From NCBI GenBank assembly GCA_937139605.1, contig CAKZQG010000039.1, positions 17,530 to 81,529 of the forward strand: a stretch of 64,000 nt of DNA, read 5' to 3'. Positions 1-9,105 of this stretch are shown here, in pieces. The stretch comes from an uncultured bacterium (GTDB lineage Bacteria > DRYD01). A program made the translations under genes and the position numbers. The notes beneath the pieces were generated by a model that searched no databases, had not been told where the DNA came from, and saw nothing but the letters and a program-made list of their open reading frames with translations. Numbering within the stretch: the first letter of the stretch is position 1; each line of letters starts with the position of its first letter.

Positions 1-114
1 TTAAGAACTAATTTAGAGGTATATAAAGTAGAAGAAGTATTAGATGGAGAATTAACTCCCTTTATTCTTTCTTTCCTTTTAAATAATAAACTTACAAATA
101 TCAATAATATTTAA
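1..114 (+). CDS. C-terminal fragment of an unidentified protein
   Basis: An open frame runs from the window edge to a TAA at 112-114 and gives the last 37 residues of a protein, ending in KLTNINNI. It is too short to assign. In many bacteria the gene before frr is pyrH (UMP kinase). A weak resemblance of the VLDGEL stretch to the GE-containing end of UMP kinases is possible, but I would not name it on that. It lies 31 bases upstream of frr on the same strand and is probably co-transcribed with it. Confidence 0.5.
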   Translation, partial: LRTNLEVYKVEEVLDGELTPFILSFLLNNKLTNINNI

Positions 115-145
115 AAAAATAGATAAAAAGGAAGGAGGGTTAAAT

Positions 146-712
146 ATGGAAGATCCTAAAAAAATAATAGAAAATATGAAAAAAGAAATGGAAAACTCTT
201 TAAATTATTTAATAAAAGAATATAAATCTTTAAGAACAGGTAGAGCTAGTCCTTCATTAGTAGAAGATATAAAAGTAGAGTATTACGGAAATATTAGTCC
301 TTTAAAAGCATTAGCAGCGATATCTACACCAGACCCTAAAATTTTACTAATCCAGCCATTTGATAAAAATTCTATACCTTCTATTGAAAAAGCCATCTTA
401 AAAGCAAACTTATCACTAACTCCACAAGTAGATGGAAATGTAATAAAAATAATAATTCCAAGATTAACAGAAGAAAATAGAAAACAATTATCTAAGACTG
501 TAATGCAAAAAGCAGATGAAGTAAAAGTATCCATAAGGAATTCTCGAAGAGATGCAATTGAAAAAATTAAAGATTTATCAAAAAAGCAAAAAGTTATCTC
601 AGAAGATGAAGCTAATAGATATCAAAAAGAAATAGAAAAAATAACAAAAGAATATTTAGATAAAATAGATAAATTAGCTAATGATAAAACTAAGGAAATA
701 ATGACCGTTTAA
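146..712 (+). CDS. frr: Ribosome recycling factor
   Basis: This protein splits the post-termination ribosome together with EF-G, in the cytoplasm. Its 188 residues match the usual family length of about 185. The conserved LRTGRASP segment is at residues 29-36. The C-terminal helix carries the family pattern RRDAIEKIK followed by KKQKVISEDEA. The start is fixed by a strong Shine-Dalgarno (GGAAGGAGGG) about 8 bases before the ATG. It follows the partial gene closely and precedes the DUF47 gene by 70 bases on the same strand. Confidence 0.96.
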   Translation: MEDPKKIIENMKKEMENSLNYLIKEYKSLRTGRASPSLVEDIKVEYYGNISPLKALAAISTPDPKILLIQPFDKNSIPSIEKAILKANLSLTPQVDGNVIKIIIPRLTEENRKQLSKTVMQKADEVKVSIRNSRRDAIEKIKDLSKKQKVISEDEANRYQKEIEKITKEYLDKIDKLANDKTKEIMTV

Positions 713-782
713 TATTTTATATTTTAAATTAAATAATTTAGTAAAATCAAATAATTTTGATTAAAGAGGTGTATAAATTAAT

Positions 783-1403
783 ATGAAAGGGATTTTAAAT
801 ATAATACCCAAAAATATAGATTTTTTTAAATATTTAAAAAATTGTGTAGAAATAATGGAGATCATTGCTAAAGAATTACTAAATTTTATAGATAATCCTA
901 CTGAGGAGAATTTTAATAAAATAAGAGAATTAGAGCATAAAGCAGATGAAATAGTACATGAATACAGACATAAACTTAATGAATCTTTTATAACTCCATT
1001 AGATAGAGAAGATTTACATCAAATAATAATGAAAATGGACGATGTAATAGATTTTATAAAATCTTCAGGTGAAAAATACTTTTTATATAAACCAAGTTTA
1101 AATAATGATTACATTTATCAGATGATAAAACTATTAATTCAATCTATTGAGTATTTAAAGCAAATAATAAATTTATTATCTAAGCCAAATGAAGAATTAT
1201 TAAAGTTAGTTAGTAAAATATGTGATCTTGAAAGGGAGTGTGATATAATTAATAGGAAAGCTATAGCAGAGCTATTTAACAATGGGAAAGATGTACTAGA
1301 AGTGATAAAACAAAAGGAAATATTATCTCAAATAGAAGAAACTGTTGATAGAGCTCAATTATTAGCTATAACTATTGAAAATTCCATTTATAAACATATA
1401 TAA
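783..1403 (+). CDS. PhoU-like DUF47 family protein (phosphate transport regulator type)
   Basis: A 206-residue all-helical protein with the DUF47/PhoU pattern: an N-terminal helix, then ELEHKADEIVHE, the FITPLDREDLHQI segment typical of the family, and a C-terminal repeat of the same acidic metal-binding type (DLERECDIINRKA). Family members usually regulate or assist PiT phosphate transporters and sit beside a pit gene. Here no pit follows: the next gene is an Amj-type flippase 48 bases downstream. An AGAGGTG ribosome-binding site lies about 13 bases before the ATG. The family is clear; the substrate or partner is not. Confidence 0.85.
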   Translation: MKGILNIIPKNIDFFKYLKNCVEIMEIIAKELLNFIDNPTEENFNKIRELEHKADEIVHEYRHKLNESFITPLDREDLHQIIMKMDDVIDFIKSSGEKYFLYKPSLNNDYIYQMIKLLIQSIEYLKQIINLLSKPNEELLKLVSKICDLERECDIINRKAIAELFNNGKDVLEVIKQKEILSQIEETVDRAQLLAITIENSIYKHI

Positions 1404-1451
1404 AAATTGATATAATTAATATAACAATATAATAAAAGGCAATTAATAAAA

Positions 1452-2282
1452 GTGGATATTTTTAATATTTTAATAAATGACAAACGATTAGTTATAATTT
1501 TTGTGATAACATTTTTTATAAACTTTTTATCAGTAAGTTCAGCAAGTTTAAGATTTGCAGGAATAAAAACTAATTCAATAACCACTTCTTTATCTCTTTC
1601 TAATATCATTTTATTAATAACTAGATTAGCTAATTTATTTCAAACTCCGTTTTTAGGGTCCATGATAGACTTAGCTTTTAAATATAATCAAATTGATACT
1701 TTATTATTAAAATTGCATATAATAATTTTTTCTGCTACCTTAGGTACTTTTGTAGGAATTTTATTTTTTAATACTTTTGAAAATATTTTCATAAAATGGA
1801 TTAATTTATTTAATAAAACTTTAAGTATTCCTAAGACTTTTTATTATTTAATATATCCTAAAACTTATTTAGTTATAATAAAATCAATAAGTAAAGTTAA
1901 TTTTTATTTAGATAAAAATGTTTTAAAAGAGGTTCCGAAGATTATAATATTTAGTTCTTTATTTGTGTCAGCGTTTTGGACAACGGGGGTATTATCTGCT
2001 ATGTATGCAAGTGTTTTAGTACCGGAATATGCTAGAACTGCTACAATCTTATCAGGCATTGTCAATGGAATCGCTACCATTTTATTTACCATTTTCTTAG
2101 ATCCAATAATAGCCCATATAACTGATAAAGTTTATAATAATCAAAAGGATATAAAATTTCTATATAACTCAGTATTTTTGATGCTAATATTTACATTGCT
2201 GGGAACTATTTTAGCACAGTTTGTATTAAAACCTGGAGCTTATTTAATTGCTATTATCACTAAATTAGTTGCAACATTTTAA
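1452..2282 (+). CDS. amj: Amj-type lipid II flippase (DUF2837 family)
   Basis: A 276-residue inner-membrane protein with about six hydrophobic segments. It matches the Amj (YdaH/DUF2837) family by the early motif RFAGIKT near residue 34, then a SLSNIILLITRLANLFQTP-type segment and a GSMID turn, plus a late FWTTGVLSAMYASVLVPEY segment. Amj was described in Bacillus subtilis as an alternative to MurJ for moving lipid II to the outer leaflet. The start is a GTG, with an AAAAGG element about 13 bases upstream. The gene ends 10 bases before the stop of the convergent pseudopilin gene. Its setting beside a DUF47 gene is unusual, and the nearby uppP recycles the same lipid carrier. Confidence 0.75.
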   Translation: MDIFNILINDKRLVIIFVITFFINFLSVSSASLRFAGIKTNSITTSLSLSNIILLITRLANLFQTPFLGSMIDLAFKYNQIDTLLLKLHIIIFSATLGTFVGILFFNTFENIFIKWINLFNKTLSIPKTFYYLIYPKTYLVIIKSISKVNFYLDKNVLKEVPKIIIFSSLFVSAFWTTGVLSAMYASVLVPEYARTATILSGIVNGIATILFTIFLDPIIAHITDKVYNNQKDIKFLYNSVFLMLIFTLLGTILAQFVLKPGAYLIAIITKLVATF

Positions 2283-2291
2283 TAATATTTA

Positions 2292-2861
2292 TTAAGGGGA
2301 TATAACAGTTATATCAGCAGGATTTATATCATTAGGTGGTAAGTTATTATTTATTGCTCTTATTTCGAGGTTAGTAGTAGATATTATACAAGAAGTTTCA
2401 GTTGTTCTAATGGTCCCTTTATGGGTATAAGATATTTTTACTTTTACTTCATATAAGGTATTAGAATTAGCATACTTAGAGTAGTTAATAGAATTAATAG
2501 AATAATCATAAGAATTCCCTATTTTATAGTTATAGTTTTTAAGTGTTTGTTCTAAAGTGGAAATAGCATCATTTCTTAAAACCAATTGGTTATTTATACT
2601 ATCAATGTAAAAATATTTGGAAGTATTATTTTGAATTTCATAAGAAATAAGATTTAGAATATTAGAGATATCTATAAATTTTTGATTTATAGTACTTATA
2701 TTTGAACCCCAATAAACTATAACTAACATAGCTAATAACAATACCAATGCTATACTAAATGAAATAACTACTTCTATTATAGTTAACCCTCTGCTTTTTT
2801 TTAGCTCTTTAATTTTTATTTCTTTAATTTTTATAAAGTTAAAAAAATTGATACTCTTCAT
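2292..2861 (-). CDS. Type IV pilin-like protein (PilV/PilW or GspJ-like minor pseudopilin)
   Basis: A prepilin-type protein. A basic leader is followed by the processing site KKSRG|LTIIEVVIS, with the conserved Glu at mature position +5 and about 20 hydrophobic residues after it. The remainder is a polar domain rich in Asn, Ser and Ile. I chose the ATG at 2861 because AGGAAGG lies 8 bases upstream. The open frame extends to 2942, but that would add 27 residues in front of a leader that is already complete. Its likely role is a minor pilin or pseudopilin primed in the inner membrane. It is monocistronic here, convergent with amj and divergent from uppP. The exact subfamily is uncertain. Confidence 0.75.
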   Translation of the reverse strand: MKSINFFNFIKIKEIKIKELKKSRGLTIIEVVISFSIALVLLLAMLVIVYWGSNISTINQKFIDISNILNLISYEIQNNTSKYFYIDSINNQLVLRNDAISTLEQTLKNYNYKIGNSYDYSINSINYSKYANSNTLYEVKVKISYTHKGTIRTTETSCIISTTNLEIRAINNNLPPNDINPADITVISP

Positions 2862-3022
2862 AAACTTTACCTTCCTATTTATTATTTCATAAAAAATTTT
2901 ATTATTTCCTTTTATTAATATTAAAAAAATTATAACAAACATAATAAGAATTTTCTAATAATTAATTAAGAAGGATAAAACAAATATATAAGTAATTATA
3001 AAATGAAAGGGGTTTAAATTTA

Positions 3023-3808
3023 ATGGATTATATAAAATATGCTGTTCTTGGTATAGTTCAAGCTTTGACTGAGTTTTTACCAATAAGTAGTACAGCACAT
3101 ATTAAAATATTTGAGATTATTTTGAAACTCCCCTACTCTACTACTTTAGATATTTTTCTTCACTTAGGAACATTATTAGCTACTATAATTTATTTTAAAG
3201 ATGTTATAATTAGCTATATTAGAAAATATTTTAATGAAATTATGTGGGTAGTCTTTTTCACTATTATTTTTGCCTTTATAATAGACAAAATATCATATTT
3301 TCAAAGACCAGAACTATTAAGTGTATTTTTATTTGTAAATGCTATATTTTTATTTATTATTGATAAAAATTTAAAAAAAGAGAATCATCTTAATAAAGAT
3401 GTTAAAGCACTTAGTATAATTGATTTATTTTTAATAGGTTTTTTTCAGGGGCTAAGTGCAATCCCTAGTTTATCTAGAAGTGGTAGTACAATCTTTGCTT
3501 CTATTTTAGCTAAGCTTAACCCATATGAAGCTTTTAGATTCTCTTTTATTGTCTCTATCCCAACAATTGCTTTAGCTTTTATCTACGAATTAATAAAATT
3601 CTTTAAAGATAAAACATATTTAAATGAAGATATAAACCTAATAGGGGTTATAATAGCTATTATTTTTTCTTTTATTTTTGGTATAATTGCTCTTAAAATT
3701 TTAGATAATTTCATTAAACAACAAAAAGTATCATTTTTTGTAATATATAATATAGTTTTAGGAGTAATTTTAAGTTTTTATTTAGGATTTTTTATTAAAT
3801 TTTTCTAA
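3023..3808 (+). CDS. uppP: Undecaprenyl-diphosphatase (BacA/UppP)
   Basis: Dephosphorylates undecaprenyl diphosphate to regenerate the lipid carrier for cell-wall and glycan synthesis at the inner membrane. The 261 residues and multiple hydrophobic helices fit the BacA family. The first signature reads TEFLPISSTAH (residues 16-26) with the catalytic Glu and His. The second, SLSRSGST, is the conserved Arg/Ser loop. A strong AAAGGGG site precedes the ATG. Other carrier-lipid genes (amj, and the UbiA/DprE operon) lie within 8 kb, so carrier recycling is a theme of this region. Confidence 0.95.
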   Translation: MDYIKYAVLGIVQALTEFLPISSTAHIKIFEIILKLPYSTTLDIFLHLGTLLATIIYFKDVIISYIRKYFNEIMWVVFFTIIFAFIIDKISYFQRPELLSVFLFVNAIFLFIIDKNLKKENHLNKDVKALSIIDLFLIGFFQGLSAIPSLSRSGSTIFASILAKLNPYEAFRFSFIVSIPTIALAFIYELIKFFKDKTYLNEDINLIGVIIAIIFSFIFGIIALKILDNFIKQQKVSFFVIYNIVLGVILSFYLGFFIKFF

Positions 3809-3830
3809 TTTTTTAATTACATATATTTTT

Positions 3831-5372
3831 TTATAATATACATATAATAGAATAAACATCATTTAAATTAATTTCTTTTAAACTCTTTAAACAGTCTTGA
3901 TATTTTTTTGGTGAATATAATTTATTAACTAAAGTTTTATATTCGTTATGTTTAGTTATATATCCTAAGATAACTGCATCGTAGGTATTTTTTATATATT
4001 CTATTAAGTCAAAAAGATTATTAACATCTTTTAGTTCATTTTGAGAAAAATTTTTAATATAGAATTCTTTAATTTTATATCCAACAGGGGTAAAGAAGTT
4101 AGAAATAAATAAAGAAGCAGAAGGTAAAAATATTTTCATATTTATTATTTTAGAAATAAGTTCATGTTGTCTAATAACATTAATTTCGTCAATATTAACA
4201 ATATCTGTATTAGTAATAGCTATAACTTTAGTTTTAGAGAATTCTGTTCCTAAAGTTCTTACAATATTAGAAGCAATAAAGGCTGTATTGATATCTTGGT
4301 GATACTCATCAGATTCTCTTTCATCAGGTAATATAAATATTTTTTCTATTCTATCTTTTAGTTTTTCTAGTTCATTATAAAAAGAAGTTTCTAAGATATT
4401 TTTATTAACAATAAAAAAAAATTCTGTAAGATAATGTAAATGTTCTTTTTTTAAAGTACTATTCATCATTTCATTTAAATTATCTACATCATCAGTAGAT
4501 AACTTAGATATTAATACTATTTTTGTGTTTATATTAGTACTATCTATAATAGCATAATATATTGTTTTTATGTATTCTTTAATAATAGAAGTAATCATTT
4601 CTTTATCATAGTTTATAATAATAACTAAGTTTCCATAGGATGGGATATTATCAAAAATATTTAAATTTTTATATCGTTCCATAATAAAAGATGCAATAGT
4701 ACCGATAATACTAGCAAATAATATTCCATTAGCTATTATTAAGAATATACCTATTAAATATTTTTGGGTTTTATCGGGTAATCCTTCTGGAATTTCACCA
4801 GTAAAAACTACATAAAATGCCCATTTCAAAGCTTCAAAAATATCTATTTCTAATATCTGGTTAAGCATAACAGAGCCTACTAAAATTACTAAAACTGTTA
4901 TAACAAAAATCTTTATTATATTTCTTAATAGAAAGTTAATTTCTTTTTCAATAATTCCAAATATTTTAAATATAGTAATTAATCTAATAATTCTAATTAA
5001 TCTAAGTAAAGCTAAATCATGTAAATAAACTGCTTCATTAAATCCATAAAAAAAATGTAAAACAATATAATCAACAGGGATCCATCCAAGTAAAGCTACT
5101 ATATCCCAAAAATATACTTTAAAAAACTTTCTAAAATCCCCTATTGACCAATACCTTATTATCAACTCAATTGAAAATAAACTAAAAAATATAATATCTA
5201 TAAAAAAGTAAATAACCGGATAACTTTTAAAAAAATTAAAATAAAAATCTCTTGTAGTTAAAAATAAAACATACACTATAGAAACTATTGTCAATACATT
5301 ATAAAAAATATTAAATTTTTTATTGTAATTTAAATTAATTAATAGATTAGTTAATTTATCTTTTAGGTTCAT
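3831..5372 (-). CDS. Six-TM ion channel with cytoplasmic NAD-binding-like (RCK-type) domain, atypical pore
   Basis: A 513-residue protein. The first ~230 residues hold six hydrophobic helices laid out like a voltage-gated channel: an S4-like basic helix (LLRLIRIIRLITIFKIFG) and a pore region before the last helix. The pore reads WAFYVVFTGEIPEG where K+ channels normally carry TVGYGD, so the filter signature is missing. From about residue 240 a soluble domain begins with NLVIIINYDKEM and contains later alternating strands (IFILPDERESD, VIAITNTD) as in TrkA-N/RCK domains of channels. The gene ends in convergence with uppP and starts 11 bases after the stop of the upstream gene, so the pair is an operon. 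The ion cannot be read from sequence. Confidence 0.7.
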   Translation of the reverse strand: MNLKDKLTNLLINLNYNKKFNIFYNVLTIVSIVYVLFLTTRDFYFNFFKSYPVIYFFIDIIFFSLFSIELIIRYWSIGDFRKFFKVYFWDIVALLGWIPVDYIVLHFFYGFNEAVYLHDLALLRLIRIIRLITIFKIFGIIEKEINFLLRNIIKIFVITVLVILVGSVMLNQILEIDIFEALKWAFYVVFTGEIPEGLPDKTQKYLIGIFLIIANGILFASIIGTIASFIMERYKNLNIFDNIPSYGNLVIIINYDKEMITSIIKEYIKTIYYAIIDSTNINTKIVLISKLSTDDVDNLNEMMNSTLKKEHLHYLTEFFFIVNKNILETSFYNELEKLKDRIEKIFILPDERESDEYHQDINTAFIASNIVRTLGTEFSKTKVIAITNTDIVNIDEINVIRQHELISKIINMKIFLPSASLFISNFFTPVGYKIKEFYIKNFSQNELKDVNNLFDLIEYIKNTYDAVILGYITKHNEYKTLVNKLYSPKKYQDCLKSLKEINLNDVYSIICIL

Positions 5373-5383
5373 TTTTAATTGTA

Positions 5384-6718
5384 TTAAATTTTGAAAGTTT
5401 CTATTAAATCTATTTCTTCTTGGAGTTTATTAACTAAAAATGAATATATTACTTTCAGGTAATCTTTAAATATATCGGGGACAATCATGTTTTTGAGATT
5501 AGGGAAATTAAATGGGTAGAAAAATATAGCAATATCTTTTCTAGTATTTTTTTCTTTTAGCATTATAGGAAAATATGCACAAGGTACAAATCCAATATCT
5601 ATTAATATATTATGATAGAAATAATTTTCAGCTTTAGAAACGACTTCTAAGTATCTTCCATCCAATTTATCAATAATAAATGGGATATTATAAAATAGAT
5701 TATAAATTTTTTCTATATCGTTATCTACTTCTAACCCCATTATCGCGCAATGTTTATCAATATAATTAAAATGTAAAAAAACAGAACCTATAGGAGTTTT
5801 TATTTTAAAATTCGGTTTATGAAATGGCATGAATTTAAATCTCAAGGTATTTAATTTCTCTTTATATTCTCTTTCTACGTTATCTACAATTATGTTTATA
5901 TTATCTAAGATAGTTGGTTTAATATTTATTTTTTGGTTTAATATTTTCTGATATTTTTCTTCTAATGTTAGAATATCTTGGATATTTTTTTTAATATTTT
6001 TAATATTTTTTATGTTATAGTGGAGTAATCTATGTAAGTATTTTTGGAGTACTTGATATATTTCATTAACGAGGATATTCATTTTAGTTATTTTTTCTCT
6101 TTTAATTAGTCCTTTATGTGTTAGGTAGATAAATAGAGCGTGGTTTTCATAAGTTAGTACTCTCCTAACGTTGGGGAATATTCCAGCAGGAATGAAGTTA
6201 TTTTTTAATAAAACTTTTTGGGGACTTATTGTTAAAGTTCTTGCTAAAGCGTATATTACTTCTGATTTAATAATGGAATAATTAAATGCTAAATAAAATA
6301 TTATTTCAAATAGTTTATTATTTCTGTATTTTTCTTTAACTACAGCAGCTAACGCTTTTGATAATGAATTCTTTTTATCAACTCTAAATAAAATTGAAGC
6401 ACATACTTTATTTTCATTATCATATACTAACAACCATAAATTATCTTTATTTAATAGAATTTCAGTTAATAGTTCTTCATCAGTTACTTCAGGTAATGAG
6501 TAATTATATCCATAAATTTCTTTATATAGATTTTTTATATCATTTTTGTTATTTATATTGGCTTTTTTAATTTTGAAATTAAGGATTAAAGTGCTTATAT
6601 CAAATTCAAAAAATTCTTTTAGATCTCCAATTAGTATATCTTTATTAGAATTTAGTTCTTTAAAAATCTGATTAATATGATTTATATTTTTATTATAAGT
6701 ATTAGAACCTAAATTCAT
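5384..6718 (-). CDS. GNAT-type acetyltransferase-like protein
   Basis: 444 residues. Residues ~50-215 resemble an N-acetyltransferase fold: an N-terminal IKNLYKEIYGYNYSLPE helix as in GNAT enzymes, a strand WLLVYDNENKVCASILFRV, and a region AAVVKEKYRNNKLFEII in the position of the acetyl-CoA-binding loop. The C-terminal half is a second alpha/beta region with similar strand order and may be a divergent second GNAT domain. It has no signal peptide or membrane segment. It is the first gene of a two-gene minus-strand operon with the channel gene. The substrate is unknown. The assignment rests on fold-level pattern only. Confidence 0.5.
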   Translation of the reverse strand: MNLGSNTYNKNINHINQIFKELNSNKDILIGDLKEFFEFDISTLILNFKIKKANINNKNDIKNLYKEIYGYNYSLPEVTDEELLTEILLNKDNLWLLVYDNENKVCASILFRVDKKNSLSKALAAVVKEKYRNNKLFEIIFYLAFNYSIIKSEVIYALARTLTISPQKVLLKNNFIPAGIFPNVRRVLTYENHALFIYLTHKGLIKREKITKMNILVNEIYQVLQKYLHRLLHYNIKNIKNIKKNIQDILTLEEKYQKILNQKINIKPTILDNINIIVDNVEREYKEKLNTLRFKFMPFHKPNFKIKTPIGSVFLHFNYIDKHCAIMGLEVDNDIEKIYNLFYNIPFIIDKLDGRYLEVVSKAENYFYHNILIDIGFVPCAYFPIMLKEKNTRKDIAIFFYPFNFPNLKNMIVPDIFKDYLKVIYSFLVNKLQEEIDLIETFKI

Positions 6719-6853
6719 AAATTAAATGGTTATAGTAATTTATTTTTATTCTATTATTTATTTTAACAAAACCCAAAAAAACTCCTATTAAATATAACTA
6801 ATTAAAATAGGGAAAAATAGAAAAAAATATAATATTTTAATAAAGGAGTAAAT

Positions 6854-7729
6854 ATGGGTTTTAGTGATTATGTAAAACTATTAAGGATTCATCAATGGGT
6901 AAAAAATTTATTAATTTTTGCTCCATTTTTTTTCTCCTTTAATTACAAAACAGATATTCTTTTAAATTTAATAATAGTTTTTTTTATTTTTAGTATTACT
7001 GCAAGTGCTATTTATGTAATAAATGATATTATAGATTTAGAGTACGATAAAAATCATCCCGATAAAAAAAATAGGCCCTTACCTTCAAACAAAATCACTA
7101 TAAATAATGCCGTTATTCTAATTTTTGTTTTATTATCTTTATCATTATCCATTTCTTTTTTAATTAATAAATCTTTATTTTATCTAGTATTAATTTATAT
7201 AATATTAAATCTAATATATAGCTTATTTATAAAGAAAATAATTATCTGGGATGTAACATTTTTAGCTTCAAACTATATTATAAGGTTGTTAATAGGATCT
7301 ATTCCATTTAATATAGAGTTATCTAATTGGATAATAATAAATACATTTTTATTAGCTATTTTAATTGGTTTTACTAAGAGAAGAGAAGATCTCATTTTAT
7401 TTTATAAAGGTAAAAATACTAGAAAAAATATAGAAAATTATTCCCTAGAGTTAATTAATATATCTATAGCAATAGTAGGCGGATTAGCTATAGTAGCTTA
7501 CCTTATGTACACAACGAACTTAGAAATAATAAAAAAGCATGGGGAATATTTATATCTTACTTTTATTTTTGTTTTAGTAGGAGTAATAAGGTACCTTCAA
7601 TTAGTATTTAATAAAGAAACAAGTGGTGATCCCGCAAAAATCTTTTTAAAAGATAATTTTTTAAAATTAACTATTTTACTATGGTTAATTTCATTTTATG
7701 CAATCCATTACCTAAGTAACAAATTTTAG
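6854..7729 (+). CDS. UbiA-family prenyltransferase, decaprenyl-phosphate phosphoribosyltransferase-like
   Basis: A 291-residue multi-helix membrane enzyme. The first aspartate motif is NDIIDLEYDKNHPDKKNRP (residues 57-75), the HP-x-K-x-x-RP form typical of the Rv3806c branch that attaches phosphoribose from PRPP to polyprenyl phosphate. A second polar loop has TKRREDLILF. The downstream genes encode DprE1- and DprE2-like proteins, which turn the dephosphorylated ribose lipid into the arabinose lipid, so the context agrees. It has a good AAAGGAG site, whereas the next three genes lack one. The stop is TAG. It is the first gene of a four-gene plus-strand operon. Confidence 0.85.
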   Translation: MGFSDYVKLLRIHQWVKNLLIFAPFFFSFNYKTDILLNLIIVFFIFSITASAIYVINDIIDLEYDKNHPDKKNRPLPSNKITINNAVILIFVLLSLSLSISFLINKSLFYLVLIYIILNLIYSLFIKKIIIWDVTFLASNYIIRLLIGSIPFNIELSNWIIINTFLLAILIGFTKRREDLILFYKGKNTRKNIENYSLELINISIAIVGGLAIVAYLMYTTNLEIIKKHGEYLYLTFIFVLVGVIRYLQLVFNKETSGDPAKIFLKDNFLKLTILLWLISFYAIHYLSNKF

Positions 7730-7774
7730 AAATAATTAAAGCTTTAACATTATTGTCTATGTTTATTATAGTCT

Positions 7775-9067
7775 ATGTTTAAAGAAAAAGAAATCTCAAC
7801 TTGGATATTAAATCCTAAAATAAAAAGTACAGTATATTATCCTGATAATTTCCTGACCATAAAAGAATTAAATAACAATTTAAAAAATTTTTTAGCAATA
7901 GGTAAATTAAGGAGCTATTCAGATTCAATATACTCTACTGTTATTAAAACTACAAAATATAATTACATATTGGACTATAACAAAGAAGAAGGATATATTG
8001 AATGTACCTCAGGAATAACCTTAAAAGAAATAATAGATTTTGTAATAAAAGATAATTATTTTTTATTAATTACTCCAGGTACAAAATATATAACCTTAGG
8101 TGGAGCAATATCAAATGATGTACATGGTAAAAACCATCATATCCATGGTTCATTTAATGAATCTATCATTAATTTACAAGTTTTATTACCTAATAATGAA
8201 ATAGTTACAATAAATGATAAAAATAATGAAATTTATAGAGCTATTGTAGGTGGAATTGGATTAATAGGAATTATTTTAAAATCTAAAATAAAGTTATTAA
8301 AAATTCCTAGCCCATTTATATTACAAAGAAATACAAAAACCCATACCTTCTATCAATTAATTGATAATATCTATAAGTATAATAATTGTACTTACAGCGT
8401 AGTATGGTTGGATTTATTTAACTTTAACGGAAATAAATTAAATGCAATACTCCAAACTGGAGAATTTATAAATCAAAACTATACAAATATAAATCATATT
8501 TTAAAAAGAATTAATAAAAAAATAACTATTCCCCATTTTTTAAGAATAGAAAATCTAATAGTTAAAATTTTTAATTATTTTTATTATTTATTTACTTTTG
8601 AAGAGAAAATAGTTGATTTTAATACTTTTTTTTATCCTTTAGATTTCATTTATAATTGGAATACTTTGTATAAACCTACTGGATTTTTACAATATCAATT
8701 AATAGTTAATTCAGAAGAAGCTTTAGAAAAAATAATATACACAATATATAAATCTAACATAAAGCCATATTTATCTATTTTAAAATTACATAAAGAAGGT
8801 AATAATAATTTTTTGTCATTTCCCATAAAAGGTTTTAGTTTAGCTTTAGATTTTAAATTACAAGCAGGATTATATGACTTATTGGATAAATTAGATAATA
8901 TAGTTATAAAAAACAATGGTAGAATATATTTAGCTAAAGATAACAGGATGGATAAGGATAAATTTGAAAAAATGTATTCAAAAGTAAATGAATTCAAAAA
9001 AATCAGAAAAGAATTAGGAGCTAATAAAAAATATATCTCTTTACAATCTATAAGATTAAGTCTATAA
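7775..9067 (+). CDS. DprE1-like FAD-dependent decaprenylphosphoryl-ribose 2'-oxidase
   Basis: Predicted to oxidise the 2'-hydroxyl of polyprenyl-phosphoryl-ribose, the first half of the 2'-epimerisation to arabinose. The FAD-binding (PCMH-type) N-terminal half has the hallmark GGAISNDVHGKNHHIHGSF (residues 109-127), which is the DVHGKNHH signature of the DprE1 family. GGIGLIGII follows as the second FAD-contact loop. The C-terminal substrate domain ends with GRIYLAKDNRM, whose Lys sits where mycobacterial DprE1 has its active-site Lys. Its length of 430 is close to the family's ~460. No Shine-Dalgarno is visible. It lies 45 bases after the UbiA gene and 38 before the DprE2-like gene. Confidence 0.88.
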   Translation: MFKEKEISTWILNPKIKSTVYYPDNFLTIKELNNNLKNFLAIGKLRSYSDSIYSTVIKTTKYNYILDYNKEEGYIECTSGITLKEIIDFVIKDNYFLLITPGTKYITLGGAISNDVHGKNHHIHGSFNESIINLQVLLPNNEIVTINDKNNEIYRAIVGGIGLIGIILKSKIKLLKIPSPFILQRNTKTHTFYQLIDNIYKYNNCTYSVVWLDLFNFNGNKLNAILQTGEFINQNYTNINHILKRINKKITIPHFLRIENLIVKIFNYFYYLFTFEEKIVDFNTFFYPLDFIYNWNTLYKPTGFLQYQLIVNSEEALEKIIYTIYKSNIKPYLSILKLHKEGNNNFLSFPIKGFSLALDFKLQAGLYDLLDKLDNIVIKNNGRIYLAKDNRMDKDKFEKMYSKVNEFKKIRKELGANKKYISLQSIRLSL

Positions 9068-9105
9068 AAACTATATAAAATAAAAATTATAAAATATTTG
9101 ATTAT

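Noticed and set aside
2862..2942. Extended N-terminus of the pseudopilin
   Set aside because: A strong ribosome site selects the ATG at 2861, and the extension would precede a complete prepilin leader.
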